The notes under the pieces are model-generated. The model was given only the letters and a program-made list of their open reading frames with translations. It had not been told where the DNA came from and made no database searches. From a virus, in the IMG/VR virus record IMGVR_UViG_3300025141_001001, positions 1-20,321 of that record: 20,321 bases of DNA. One strand, 5' to 3'. The translations under genes were made by a program, and so were the position numbers. Below are positions 13,445-20,321 of this stretch, piece after piece. Within the stretch, counting starts at the first letter, position 1. Each line of letters opens with the position of its first letter.

Positions 13445-14017
13445 ATGAGAAGTGATTTATTGAATGTAAACAGCTCATCAAATGTTTCAAATGATGGGTT
13501 TAGTGAAGTTGGCGGAGTTAGTAAGGTATTAACTTTTGCTGGTGATTGTAAAGAATCTAGATTAGATTCTGCAACTACTCAGTATAGTGCTGGTGATATA
13601 ATACAATATTGTGGAGCATTAGATGTTACTGTTCCAGAAGGTATGCATGACCCAGTAAAGATACTAATCGATAAAGTAATGGTATGCACATCAGTTGTTA
13701 CTGGTAATGCAATGATTGGTCATATTACAGCTGGTACTGCAGCTAATGAAGCTGTTAATGCAGCTCCTACAGGGGCAGTTGAATTGTTTGGCGCAGGTGC
13801 TACACAATTATCCCCAGAGGGATATGCATTAGCTACAACTGCTACAGAAGCTGATGATTTGAATTATAATTCAGCTACAATTGCTTGGTCAGCTCCAAAT
13901 ATCATACTTCCAGTTGCTACTAAATATTTATATGCGTGTGTAACCACAACTATAAATCATGCAACTAACTTTGATGCTGGTAGATGGAACTTAGCAGTTT
14001 ACTATACTGTTCTTTAA
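13445..14017 (+). CDS. probable capsid-associated beta-rich protein (190 aa)
   Basis: Unrecognised by family, but its place directly after the capsid gene (one-base gap, SD GGAGGGCG overlapping the capsid stop) and its Ala/Thr/Val-rich beta composition suggest a decoration or minor head protein. Segments such as VKILIDKVMVCTSVVTGNAMIGHITAG and the closing AGRWNLAVYYTVL look like beta-sandwich strands; it has no membrane segment or signal peptide. Alternative roles (head fibre base, head-tail joining) cannot be excluded. The gene is followed by the structured intergenic element. Confidence 0.75.
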   Translation: MRSDLLNVNSSSNVSNDGFSEVGGVSKVLTFAGDCKESRLDSATTQYSAGDIIQYCGALDVTVPEGMHDPVKILIDKVMVCTSVVTGNAMIGHITAGTAANEAVNAAPTGAVELFGAGATQLSPEGYALATTATEADDLNYNSATIAWSAPNIILPVATKYLYACVTTTINHATNFDAGRWNLAVYYTVL

Positions 14018-14044
14018 ACCTAATCAATAGGGTTTGATAGTTTT

Positions 14045-14102
14045 GTAGAACTATGGAGGCTATCGTATAAAGGGTGGCCTCCGAATCTACTAAGATTTTT
14101 TA
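14045..14102 (+). terminator. large hairpin with T-run (terminator or attenuator)
   Basis: Outer arms GTAGA (14045-14049) and TCTAC (14086-14090) enclose an 8-bp inner stem, GGAGGCTA (14055-14062) with TGGCCTCC (14075-14082, one T-G wobble), closing on a 12-base loop. TAAGA then a run of six T follows. It comes 27 bases after the stop of the 190-aa gene. The T-run starts five bases after the stem, so termination may be partial, stepping down expression after the capsid genes. Confidence 0.6.
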
Positions 14103-14111
14103 ATAATAAAA

Positions 14112-14144
14112 GTACATTCATGCTCTAGCCAGAGCTTTAAGTAC
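14112..14144 (+). promoter_or_regulatory. second hairpin in the same leader
   Basis: GCTCT-AGCC-AGAGC (14122-14135) is a perfect 5-bp stem with a four-base loop, flanked by GTAC at 14112-14115 and 14141-14144 that can pair as an outer helix. It ends eight bases before the AAAGGAG of the next gene, so it may expose or shield that ribosome site, or protect a processed 5' end. Confidence 0.4.
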
Positions 14145-14163
14145 ACTCACAAAGGAGAATAAA

Positions 14164-14463
14164 ATGGCATCAAGTTTACATAAATTCACAGTAGCCGAGG
14201 CTCAAAATGCAGGAATGGGTCAAGCAGGCGCTAAATTCATATCAGACAATGCAGAACATACAGGTAGTTTTATAGCAATACAATGCTTAGAAGATACAGT
14301 ATTTGCGACATTAACTCCATCTGATACAACAAACGGATATGGTGTTGGCTCATATAATGGAAATACAATGGCATCTGAAACAATTCCTGCAGGAATAGTT
14401 ATATATGGTAGATGGACTACTGTAGATTTAACTTCAGGATTAGTTATAGCGTATATAGGTTAA
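14164..14463 (+). CDS. small beta-barrel-like virion protein (99 aa)
   Basis: A 99-aa protein with N-terminal helix (LHKFTVAEAQNAG) and then beta strands: FIAIQCLEDTVFATLTPSD, TIPAGIVIYGRWTTVDLTSG, LVIAYIG. I recall this short type (FIAIQ.LEDTVFA... AG..IYGR... LTSG.VIAY) as common next to capsid genes in metagenomic phages, probably a surface trimer or decoration protein, though its function is not established. Strong SD AAAGGAG, seven bases before the ATG. Likely a virion surface component acting with the LamG proteins that follow. Confidence 0.78.
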   Translation: MASSLHKFTVAEAQNAGMGQAGAKFISDNAEHTGSFIAIQCLEDTVFATLTPSDTTNGYGVGSYNGNTMASETIPAGIVIYGRWTTVDLTSGLVIAYIG

Positions 14464-14466
14464 GCC

Positions 14467-15192
14467 ATGTTAGGATTAGGCTCTAGTTTAACAAAAAGTG
14501 GTATAGTTACACCTGGAATCGTAACTGATAATCTCGTATTAAAACATAATTATAATGCAGCTAGCGTTGTACCTATAAGTGATGGTGCTGCTTATTTTGA
14601 TGGTAGTAGTGAATATATAGATTGTGGGGATGATGCATCATTAAGAACAGCTAGTTTTACAGTATCAGCTTGGGTTTGGTTCCCTGTTCTTGATGTTTAT
14701 ACTGGGATTGTAAGCTCTATTGATAATGCTGATACAAATAATAGGTCAGGGTTTAGCATGACAAAAAAAAGTAATAATGAAGTAGAATGGAGGACTGGAT
14801 ATACTACAGATTTACAGGGAAGCACTTCAAATACTAAATTAGAGGCAAATAGATGGTATCATGTGGCTCTAACTTATGATGGTAGTACTCAAAAAGGTTA
14901 TATAGATGGAGTTTTAGAAGATTCAGATTCTTATGCTAATTATACTGTATCTACTGAAAATTTTATAATTGGAGCGTATTATGCAAGTGCACCTACTTCT
15001 CTTGAGATGAATGGATATATATCTAATGTAGGATATTGGTCTGAAGTTTTAACTCAAGCACAAATCAAATCTATTATGAATAAAAACTATGCAGGTTTAT
15101 CAGATAGTGAAAAAACAAATTTAGTATCATGGTGGAATCTTAGTGCAGATGCAAATGATTCACATGGTTCAAATAATGGGACATTAACATAA
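14467..15192 (+). CDS. LamG-like jelly-roll protein (241 aa)
   Basis: The N-terminal 35 residues (MLGLGSSLTKSGIVTPGIVT) look like a virion-attachment or linker segment, followed by a concanavalin A-like LamG domain at about residues 36-205. Hallmarks: AAYFDGSSEYIDCGDDASL, FTVSAWVWF, ANRWYHVALTYDGSTQKGYIDG, NFIIGAY, MNGYISNVGYWSEVLTQAQI. Such folds bind glycans or proteins, so host-surface or particle-surface adhesion is likely. It is the first of four LamG domains here. The stop shares a base with the next ATG (TAATG). No good SD precedes its own start (AGGTTAAGCC only). Confidence 0.85.
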   Translation: MLGLGSSLTKSGIVTPGIVTDNLVLKHNYNAASVVPISDGAAYFDGSSEYIDCGDDASLRTASFTVSAWVWFPVLDVYTGIVSSIDNADTNNRSGFSMTKKSNNEVEWRTGYTTDLQGSTSNTKLEANRWYHVALTYDGSTQKGYIDGVLEDSDSYANYTVSTENFIIGAYYASAPTSLEMNGYISNVGYWSEVLTQAQIKSIMNKNYAGLSDSEKTNLVSWWNLSADANDSHGSNNGTLT

Positions 15193-18104
15193 TGGCTGCT
15201 ACTATACAAACCATTCAAAAACCAACAAAAGCTAGAGCATTAGATACCTCTGGTAATAATAATCATGGACAAATATATTCAGGTAGAGGATTAGAGTTTG
15301 ATGGGGTTACAGATTATTTAGATGCAGGAGTTACAGCTGCTACTTTAGGAATAACTAATGATGTTACAGTTGCTTGTTGGGTAAAATCTACAGATGCAGC
15401 TACAAGTCAATACCCATTTAATTTTTATCAAAGTACAAGTAATGCTGTAGGTTTAAAAATAAATAGTGATACTATATTAATATTTGATGATGTAGGCGGA
15501 GGAGATGAATCATTTTATGCCACTACAATTAATGATAATACTTGGTATAGAGTAACGATGGTTATAGATAGTTTAGCAGTAAAATTATATCTTAATGGAG
15601 TATTAGTTGGAAGTGGTTCTTCTATCGCTGATGGATTAGATTCATATACTTCTAATTTTTATATTGGAAATAGAAAAGGTTCAGGTGGTAGTAGTTATTT
15701 TACTGGGATGCTATCTGATGTTCAAGTATGGGATGCAGCATGGACAGCAGACGATGTATTATACGATTACAATAATCCAGAACAATTAGCTTTAAATAGA
15801 GGTGGTACATCACTAACAAACTCTAATCTTAAGATATGGTATCCAATGAATGATGGACATAGAGGGCAACAATCATATATACTTGATGCTTCAAATACAG
15901 GGTTGGGGGACGATACAGTAACTAATGGAGATTTTAGTGATGCTTCAGTTACTACTACAAGTGGAGGAAGTAACTTAGCTGGGTGGACAAATGAAAGCAC
16001 TCACGATGGAACTCATTATTGGGAAATTACAAATGAACAGTGTAGGCTTGTTACTAATGATGGAACTGCTACGACTATTAAACAATCTATTTTAACAATA
16101 GGCATTACATATAAATATTCAATTACCGTTATAACATCAGCAGATGGCTTTATAAAAATGCAAAGTGGAAGTGCTCCTTTTTTTGTAGGCACTACTGATA
16201 CTACTGGAACATTTACTGGAACCTTTACAGCAACTCATGCAGACTTAAAAGTAGTTCGTGGAGATGGTTCCGCAGCAAACGACATCACATTTGATAATTT
16301 GTCAATAAAGCCTGTAAACAACAAAAATCATGCAACAACTGTATTTCATGGTGATGAGTTAGTTACTAATGGTAGTTTTAGCGCTGATAGTGATTGGAAT
16401 AAAAATAGTAATTGGTCAATAGGTAGTGGTGTTGCAACAGCTGATGGTACTTCAAGTAATAATATTAATCAAAATGCTGGATTAACAATAGGTAGACAAT
16501 ACATAATATCTTTTGATATAACAGCTTATACATCTGGTGGAGGATTTGCAGTAAGAGTTGGTAGTGGTAGTAGTTATAGTACTCCAGTAACTTCTGTTGC
16601 TACACATACTGTTACACAAACATGCGAAGGTAATGGTTATTTATATATAAACGCAGATTCAAATGTTGTAGGGTCAATAGATAATGTATCTATTAAAGAA
16701 GTAGGTACAGCAACAGGCTGGACAGATGCAGACCAACAACTTCAAATACCACAAACAGCTTTACAATCTTATAATCAATTGGCTTGGTTTGATGGAGTAG
16801 CTGATAATGTTCAAATAGCCGACCATAATGATTTTAGTTTTGGAGATGGTAGTGAGGATTCGGCATTTAGCATATCTGCATGGATAAATATGAATGATGC
16901 TACTTTATTTCCAGTGATAGGTAAGTTTTCTAGTAGTCATAGAGAATGGGTATTTCTTACTGATGGTAGTGATAAACTTTATCTTAAATTATATGACCAG
17001 AGTGCAAGTGTATATCTTATTGGACAGTATGATACAGCATTAACCTCATTTGAAGGACAATGGTTACATGTAGTATCTACTTACGATGCAACAGAGCATC
17101 CTAATGGAATAAAAATATATATAAACGGAGAATCTAAAACACTTGCAGTTACAGATAATGGTAGTTATGTAGCAATGGAAAATAAAAGTGGAGCTGTTAC
17201 AATAGGAGCAAATTTAGGTGATAGTAATTATGCTAATGGAACTATAAATGAAGTATCTATATGGGGAACAGAATTATCTCAAACAGAAATAAATGAACTA
17301 TATAATGATGGTAAAGCTTTCGATGCTTATAATCATTCTAACCGAACAGCTCTTCAAGGTTATTGGAGAAATAATGGACTTGCAACTTGGCAAGATTTAA
17401 CAGCTAATAATAGAGATGGTACTCCAACAAGTTTAACAGAAATAATGTTAATTACAGCAGGAGCAGACGCTACAAGAGATTCTCAAGGATTTCTAATGAA
17501 TAGACAAAGGGTTACTAATAGTTTGAATTATTATCCAGATGTAGGAGGTGGTTCAAATTTAAATATTGGAGCTCAAACAAAAGTTTCTGGAAGTCCATTA
17601 ACTGAAGCTCAATTAGAAGCAATGACTGTAACTCTTTGGTTTAAATCTCCTGATTATTCTAATACTGATGCATTAGTCAATGTAGTTGTCGATGGTGCTG
17701 CTGAGTTTATAGCTCAAGTCGCTGGTAATGGAAGATTCAGATGGACATATGAAATTGACGGATTTAGTGGTAGTGCAAGACATCAAACTAATTCTAGTGT
17801 ATTTTCAACTGATAAATGGACTTTTGTAGCATTTGCCTTAGACCATGATGCTGATACAGATGCAAATAGAGCATTGTGTTATGTAGGTAATGAAGATAAT
17901 GCAGTATCTCTTCAAACTAATGCTGGAACTCAAACTGGTAGTCCAACCAGTGGCATGGAAGATAATTCTATGTGGATAGGTGGAGAAAAAGCAAGTGGAA
18001 GAAAATTTGTTGGAGAAATAGATGATGTATGCGTATATAGCAAAACATTAACATTAGCAGAAATAACAAGAAACTTTAACGCAGGAAAAAGGAGTCACAG
18101 ATAA
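15192..18104 (+). CDS. multi-domain LamG/carbohydrate-binding adhesin (970 aa)
   Basis: Large virion adhesin candidate. In order: LamG 1 (about 33-195; LEFDGVTDYLDAG, WYRVTMVIDSLAVKLYLNG), two related beta-sandwich, carbohydrate-binding-like modules (about 240-376 and 388-505; both begin VTNG-x-FS and end IxFDNxSIK or SIDNVSIKEV), LamG 2 (530-705; AWFDGVADNVQIAD, QWLHVVSTYDATEHPNGIKI) and LamG 3 (768-965; WFKSPDYSN, KWTFVAFALDHDADTD, GEIDDVCVYSKTLTLAEI). No enzymatic motif or signal peptide is seen. It starts by TAATG after the 241-aa LamG gene, without SD. Its place among head rather than tail genes suggests capsid fibres, though a tail fibre is possible. Confidence 0.88.
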   Translation: MAATIQTIQKPTKARALDTSGNNNHGQIYSGRGLEFDGVTDYLDAGVTAATLGITNDVTVACWVKSTDAATSQYPFNFYQSTSNAVGLKINSDTILIFDDVGGGDESFYATTINDNTWYRVTMVIDSLAVKLYLNGVLVGSGSSIADGLDSYTSNFYIGNRKGSGGSSYFTGMLSDVQVWDAAWTADDVLYDYNNPEQLALNRGGTSLTNSNLKIWYPMNDGHRGQQSYILDASNTGLGDDTVTNGDFSDASVTTTSGGSNLAGWTNESTHDGTHYWEITNEQCRLVTNDGTATTIKQSILTIGITYKYSITVITSADGFIKMQSGSAPFFVGTTDTTGTFTGTFTATHADLKVVRGDGSAANDITFDNLSIKPVNNKNHATTVFHGDELVTNGSFSADSDWNKNSNWSIGSGVATADGTSSNNINQNAGLTIGRQYIISFDITAYTSGGGFAVRVGSGSSYSTPVTSVATHTVTQTCEGNGYLYINADSNVVGSIDNVSIKEVGTATGWTDADQQLQIPQTALQSYNQLAWFDGVADNVQIADHNDFSFGDGSEDSAFSISAWINMNDATLFPVIGKFSSSHREWVFLTDGSDKLYLKLYDQSASVYLIGQYDTALTSFEGQWLHVVSTYDATEHPNGIKIYINGESKTLAVTDNGSYVAMENKSGAVTIGANLGDSNYANGTINEVSIWGTELSQTEINELYNDGKAFDAYNHSNRTALQGYWRNNGLATWQDLTANNRDGTPTSLTEIMLITAGADATRDSQGFLMNRQRVTNSLNYYPDVGGGSNLNIGAQTKVSGSPLTEAQLEAMTVTLWFKSPDYSNTDALVNVVVDGAAEFIAQVAGNGRFRWTYEIDGFSGSARHQTNSSVFSTDKWTFVAFALDHDADTDANRALCYVGNEDNAVSLQTNAGTQTGSPTSGMEDNSMWIGGEKASGRKFVGEIDDVCVYSKTLTLAEITRNFNAGKRSHR

Positions 18105-18457
18105 TGGCACATTATGAAATGTATTTTTGTCTACCAAGCAGTGCATATGATAGTGCTGTTGGTACCAAAATAAAAGAACTATATCCAATAGTAGAATCAG
18201 TAGATGAGGATGATAATATTACTTATGTATCTGCACCTACTTGGCACGATATAATATTTGCAGGTAAAGTAGGAGCTCCAAGATATTCACACGATAAAGC
18301 ATATTGTATTATCAAAGGTGAATGGTCAGCAAAAGATGGAGTATTATCAGAGCTTATAGCATTAGGAGCAAGTAAAGCATATCCTAATTTTAGTGTATTA
18401 ACTAAGTCAGAAGCACAAACTTTGGCTAATAGTGATACATTTGTAAGTGAAGACTAA
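18104..18457 (+). CDS. unknown protein following the LamG adhesin (117 aa)
   Basis: Not recognised. Mixed alpha/beta, 117 aa, rich in Tyr, His and Trp (MAHYEMYFCLPSSAYDSAV, PTWHDIIFAGKVGAPRY, AYCIIKGEWSAKDG). AAAAGGAGTC lies eight bases before ATG 18104, and the start shares one base with the adhesin stop. A small protein coupled directly behind a large fibre-like gene is often an assembly chaperone or fibre tip, which is the best inference here; nothing in the sequence proves it. Confidence 0.7.
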   Translation: MAHYEMYFCLPSSAYDSAVGTKIKELYPIVESVDEDDNITYVSAPTWHDIIFAGKVGAPRYSHDKAYCIIKGEWSAKDGVLSELIALGASKAYPNFSVLTKSEAQTLANSDTFVSED

Positions 18458-18480
18458 TTATATTAAATTAGAGGGAATTT

Positions 18481-18696
18481 ATGAAAAGAAATAGAACATA
18501 TTATTGCAACTCTTGTAAAGAATGTATTGACTTTAAAGCAAATGATGACCATATATGTAAGTGTGGATATATTTTCGGTAAAACAGTTAATATAAAAAAT
18601 GGTATTAATATGAGAACAACATGGAGTGGACAAACAAAGGTCGAATTTAGTCAAACAACAATTGATGATGATATAGCAGATAGGAATAGAAGATAA
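18481..18696 (+). CDS. small zinc-ribbon protein (71 aa)
   Basis: Cys motif CNSCKEC (C9, C12, C15) and CKCG (C26, C28) with H24 nearby: a compact zinc ribbon in the first 30 residues. The remaining 40 residues are polar. AGAGGGAA lies just before ATG 18481. It is the second zinc-ribbon gene in the late operon and, like the first, starts among structural genes, so a role in virion assembly or in late regulation cannot be separated. Its stop overlaps the adaptor start as TAATG. Confidence 0.75.
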   Translation: MKRNRTYYCNSCKECIDFKANDDHICKCGYIFGKTVNIKNGINMRTTWSGQTKVEFSQTTIDDDIADRNRR

Positions 18697-19403
18697 TGGC
18701 GTGGACATTTGGAGATGAAATAAAAGTTTTAACAGGTTATGATGCCATGGGAAGTGATGATTCTGTAAGTGGAGAGGATTTTTATATTCATACAAATCAA
18801 TGGTTAAAAGATGCGGCAAAAGAAGTTACACATTTATTACCAGATAAATTAAAACAAAAGTGTATGACAGAAACTACCTTAAATAATTCTACTCCAACTA
18901 TGGATATGGATGGTAAAGGTGAAATTTTGTATGTAAATAGGCTTTCTGCTGATTCTGGTGGGAGTAGAATTCCATGTAGGAAAATACCATCAATGTATGG
19001 AGAATTAGCAAATGATTCAAATAGTTTGTATAAAGCAAGTGTTACTGACCCTGTATATTGGATTTTAAGTTCAGGTGATGCTGCAATTTTAAATGTAATA
19101 CCAACACCAACTGCAAATCAAACTGCAATTGTATATCATATTGGTTATCCGAGTCCTGCAAATTTTCATAATGATACAGTTATTGCAAATTTTCCAGATG
19201 AAGCTGAATATTTAGTTGTTTTAAAAGCTGCAATATCAGCCACTCAACATTTATTAGCAATTGAAGAAGATATTGAATTATATGTTCCAATTTTATCAAG
19301 TTTAAAAGCTCAATATCAAGAAGGTGTATATGCATTAAAAACAGGTAATTTAGCAGCTCCTAAAAAAGATGTTAGAATTGCACAAGAAAAGGGAACTAAA
19401 TAA
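18696..19403 (+). CDS. head-tail adaptor/connector-like protein (235 aa)
   Basis: Helical ends around a beta-rich middle, as in phage adaptor proteins that sit under the portal. The N-terminal helix reads HTNQWLKDAAKEVTHLLPD, the central strands hold the ILNVIPTPTANQTAIVYHIG segment, and the C-terminus FPDEAEYLVVLKAAISATQHLLAIEEDIELY is the typical final helix pair. The length (235) is within the usual range. It starts by TAATG after the zinc-ribbon gene with only a weak AGAAGA upstream. The family is inferred from organisation and position. Confidence 0.78.
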   Translation: MAWTFGDEIKVLTGYDAMGSDDSVSGEDFYIHTNQWLKDAAKEVTHLLPDKLKQKCMTETTLNNSTPTMDMDGKGEILYVNRLSADSGGSRIPCRKIPSMYGELANDSNSLYKASVTDPVYWILSSGDAAILNVIPTPTANQTAIVYHIGYPSPANFHNDTVIANFPDEAEYLVVLKAAISATQHLLAIEEDIELYVPILSSLKAQYQEGVYALKTGNLAAPKKDVRIAQEKGTK

Positions 19404-19741
19404 TGACAGCTAAAAATATTATAGAACAAATAGAAAAACTATTTGGAAGACAACAAGAACAATATATGTTTCAATTAATGAATGATGCATTAGATGATAT
19501 TGCATCCCATAAAAGAAATAACACAGTGTCAAAAACAACTAATTTAATAGGTTACGATAGATGGTATACTCTTCATGATGATGTAATAGATGTACAAAAA
19601 GTTGAAATAAAAGATACAAATGATAGATATGTAATGATTCCAAAATTAGCAGACCCACATAAAATATTAAGAGGAGATACTGACGGAGACGTTACTAGTA
19701 TGGGTTCAGACACAGATACAACAACTCACACATTAACTTAG
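19403..19741 (+). CDS. N-terminal half of a split adaptor-like protein (112 aa)
   Basis: The N-terminal helix KNIIEQIEKLFGRQQEQYMFQLMNDALDDI is followed by strands WYTLHDDVIDVQKVEIKDTNDRY and MIPKL, which is the first half of a common phage adaptor layout (helix, then D..Y.LP.DF..I..V.IKD..G..Y.IP.L). It then ends in a Thr/Asp-rich tail. The expected second half is in the next gene in another frame. The start shares TAATG with the previous stop; AAAAGGG lies about ten bases upstream. Confidence 0.75.
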   Translation: MTAKNIIEQIEKLFGRQQEQYMFQLMNDALDDIASHKRNNTVSKTTNLIGYDRWYTLHDDVIDVQKVEIKDTNDRYVMIPKLADPHKILRGDTDGDVTSMGSDTDTTTHTLT

Positions 19742-19748
19742 GAGAATT

Positions 19749-20147
19749 ATGGCAACAAATAAAAGAACATATCCAAATGATTATTTTGTATGGTATAATG
19801 ATGACAATAGACTTGCTATATTATCTGAAGATACAACTGCTACGTCAGGAGAAAGAACAAAAGAAAAATATGATACTTACCAAGGAGATGATGTAACTGC
19901 AGGAATAAGAATTACATATAAATCAAAATATGGAACAATTGATGCTCAAACAGAAGATTTAAAAACAGAAGCTGGTTTAGATTCAGGATTACATCCTGCA
20001 GTAGTATGTTATATGAAATCAAGAATGTTTGAAGATTCAGGAGATGTACAAAGAGCTCAATATTTTAGAGCAATGTATGATAAGATGGTAAAACAATATC
20101 CTTTAAGAAAAAGTGGTGTAAGGACATTATCAGTACCTAGAATGTAA
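19749..20147 (+). CDS. C-terminal half of a split adaptor-like protein (132 aa)
   Basis: Begins with a Y..DYFVWYNDDNRLAILSED strand region and continues to GIRITYKSKYGTI and a C-terminal helix (HPAVVCYMKSRMFEDSGDVQRAQYFRAMYDKM) of the kind that ends single-chain adaptors. Together with the 112-aa gene it makes up one apparent adaptor fold. It has its own SD (TAGGAGAATT, ATG 19749), so the split is used rather than being a simple frameshift. The final RTLSVPRM may contact the portal or nozzle. Confidence 0.75.
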   Translation: MATNKRTYPNDYFVWYNDDNRLAILSEDTTATSGERTKEKYDTYQGDDVTAGIRITYKSKYGTIDAQTEDLKTEAGLDSGLHPAVVCYMKSRMFEDSGDVQRAQYFRAMYDKMVKQYPLRKSGVRTLSVPRM

Positions 20148-20161
20148 TAAAAAGGAATAAT

Positions 20162-20197
20162 ATGGAAACTTTGAAAAAGAAGTTAATCGGTAGATAG
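20162..20197 (+). CDS. possible 11-codon leader ORF
   Basis: METLKKKLIGR followed by TAG, with AAAAGGAATA before the ATG. Too short to judge from composition. It could be a leader for the phosphoesterase or a remnant of a degraded gene. Confidence 0.2.
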   Translation: METLKKKLIGR

Positions 20198-20222
20198 TTT
20201 TTTGAAATAAAAAGAGGTTAAG

Positions 20223-20321
20223 ATGGCGAAGTTAGATAAAGGTATTATTAGTAGAGCTATAGTAACTCCTGATAAGCATTTTCCTTTGCATGATGATGCA
20301 GCAATTAATGTAGTATGTCAA
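20223..20321 (+). CDS. calcineurin-like metallophosphoesterase, partial (first 33 codons)
   Basis: The visible N-terminus contains VTPDKHFPLHDDAAINVVC, matching the first metal-binding motif (D-x-H) of calcineurin-like phosphoesterases in phage form. The rest of the enzyme (GDxxD, GNH[DE] and later His motifs) lies past the window. GAGGTTAAG precedes ATG 20223. Placed after the adaptors, it may act on nucleotides or nucleic acid; similar short N-termini recur in marine phage genomes as I remember them. Confidence 0.72.
   Translation, partial: MAKLDKGIISRAIVTPDKHFPLHDDAAINVVCQ

Noticed and set aside
14467-18104. Diversity-generating retroelement in the LamG genes
   Set aside because: No reverse transcriptase or template repeat is visible in the window, and no C-type-lectin-like variable region is seen at the C-termini.
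18463-18819. 118-codon minus-strand frame
   Set aside because: Opposite to a zinc-ribbon gene and the adaptor start; His/Cys/Ile-rich shadow composition.

Overview
The window is a continuous stretch of an AT-rich, tailed double-stranded DNA phage genome (Caudoviricetes). The call rests on an ordered set of diagnostic genes: small and large terminase, portal, scaffold, HK97-fold (SU10-like) major capsid protein and head-tail adaptors. The P22-like portal and adaptor set fits a short-tailed (podovirus-like) virion, but no tail tube, tape measure or sheath gene lies inside the window, so this is inference. The M15 endolysin, LamG-rich head region, a lysine-rich protein beginning MPQGKGTYGSKVGRP and the phosphoesterase beginning VTPDKHFPLHD all resemble what I recall from uncultured marine phages. 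The host cannot be told from the sequence. No tRNA, rRNA, CRISPR array, insertion sequence, integrase or reverse transcriptase is visible.

Layout. Positions 43-2495 are minus-strand: nine small genes without recognised function, most tightly overlapped. The rightmost (2094-2495) is cut off from the other eight by an intrinsic terminator. Positions 2496-2674 form a very AT-rich divergent control region. Positions 2675-3865 hold four small plus-strand genes of unknown function that end at a strong intrinsic terminator (3895-3926). Positions 3927-4242 are a non-coding boundary with a 16-bp tandem repeat, a G-tract hairpin and three 11-bp repeats.

The late module starts at 4243: a protein with a zincin-like but degenerate motif, small terminase with an extra N-terminal domain, a nested zinc-ribbon gene, a 45-aa gene, an M15-peptidase endolysin, an unknown protein with a hydrophobic segment, a one-span membrane protein (holin or spanin candidate), a lysine-rich protein, large terminase, portal, scaffold and major capsid protein. 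The lysis genes thus sit between the two terminase subunits. After the capsid gene come small beta-rich (probable decoration) proteins, a structured RNA element, and a block of LamG-type jelly-roll proteins (241 and 970 aa), then a 117-aa protein, a zinc ribbon, three adaptor-like proteins and the first 33 codons of a calcineurin-like phosphoesterase.

How it works together. The terminases package DNA through the portal into a scaffolded SU10-like capsid, the adaptors close the vertex, and the LamG and decoration proteins probably coat or project from the virion and bind carbohydrate. Many junctions use TAATG or ATGA stop-start overlaps, implying translational coupling. Several late genes (4243, 5052, 7137, 7711, 9313, 15192) lack a visible Shine-Dalgarno sequence while their neighbours have a strong one.
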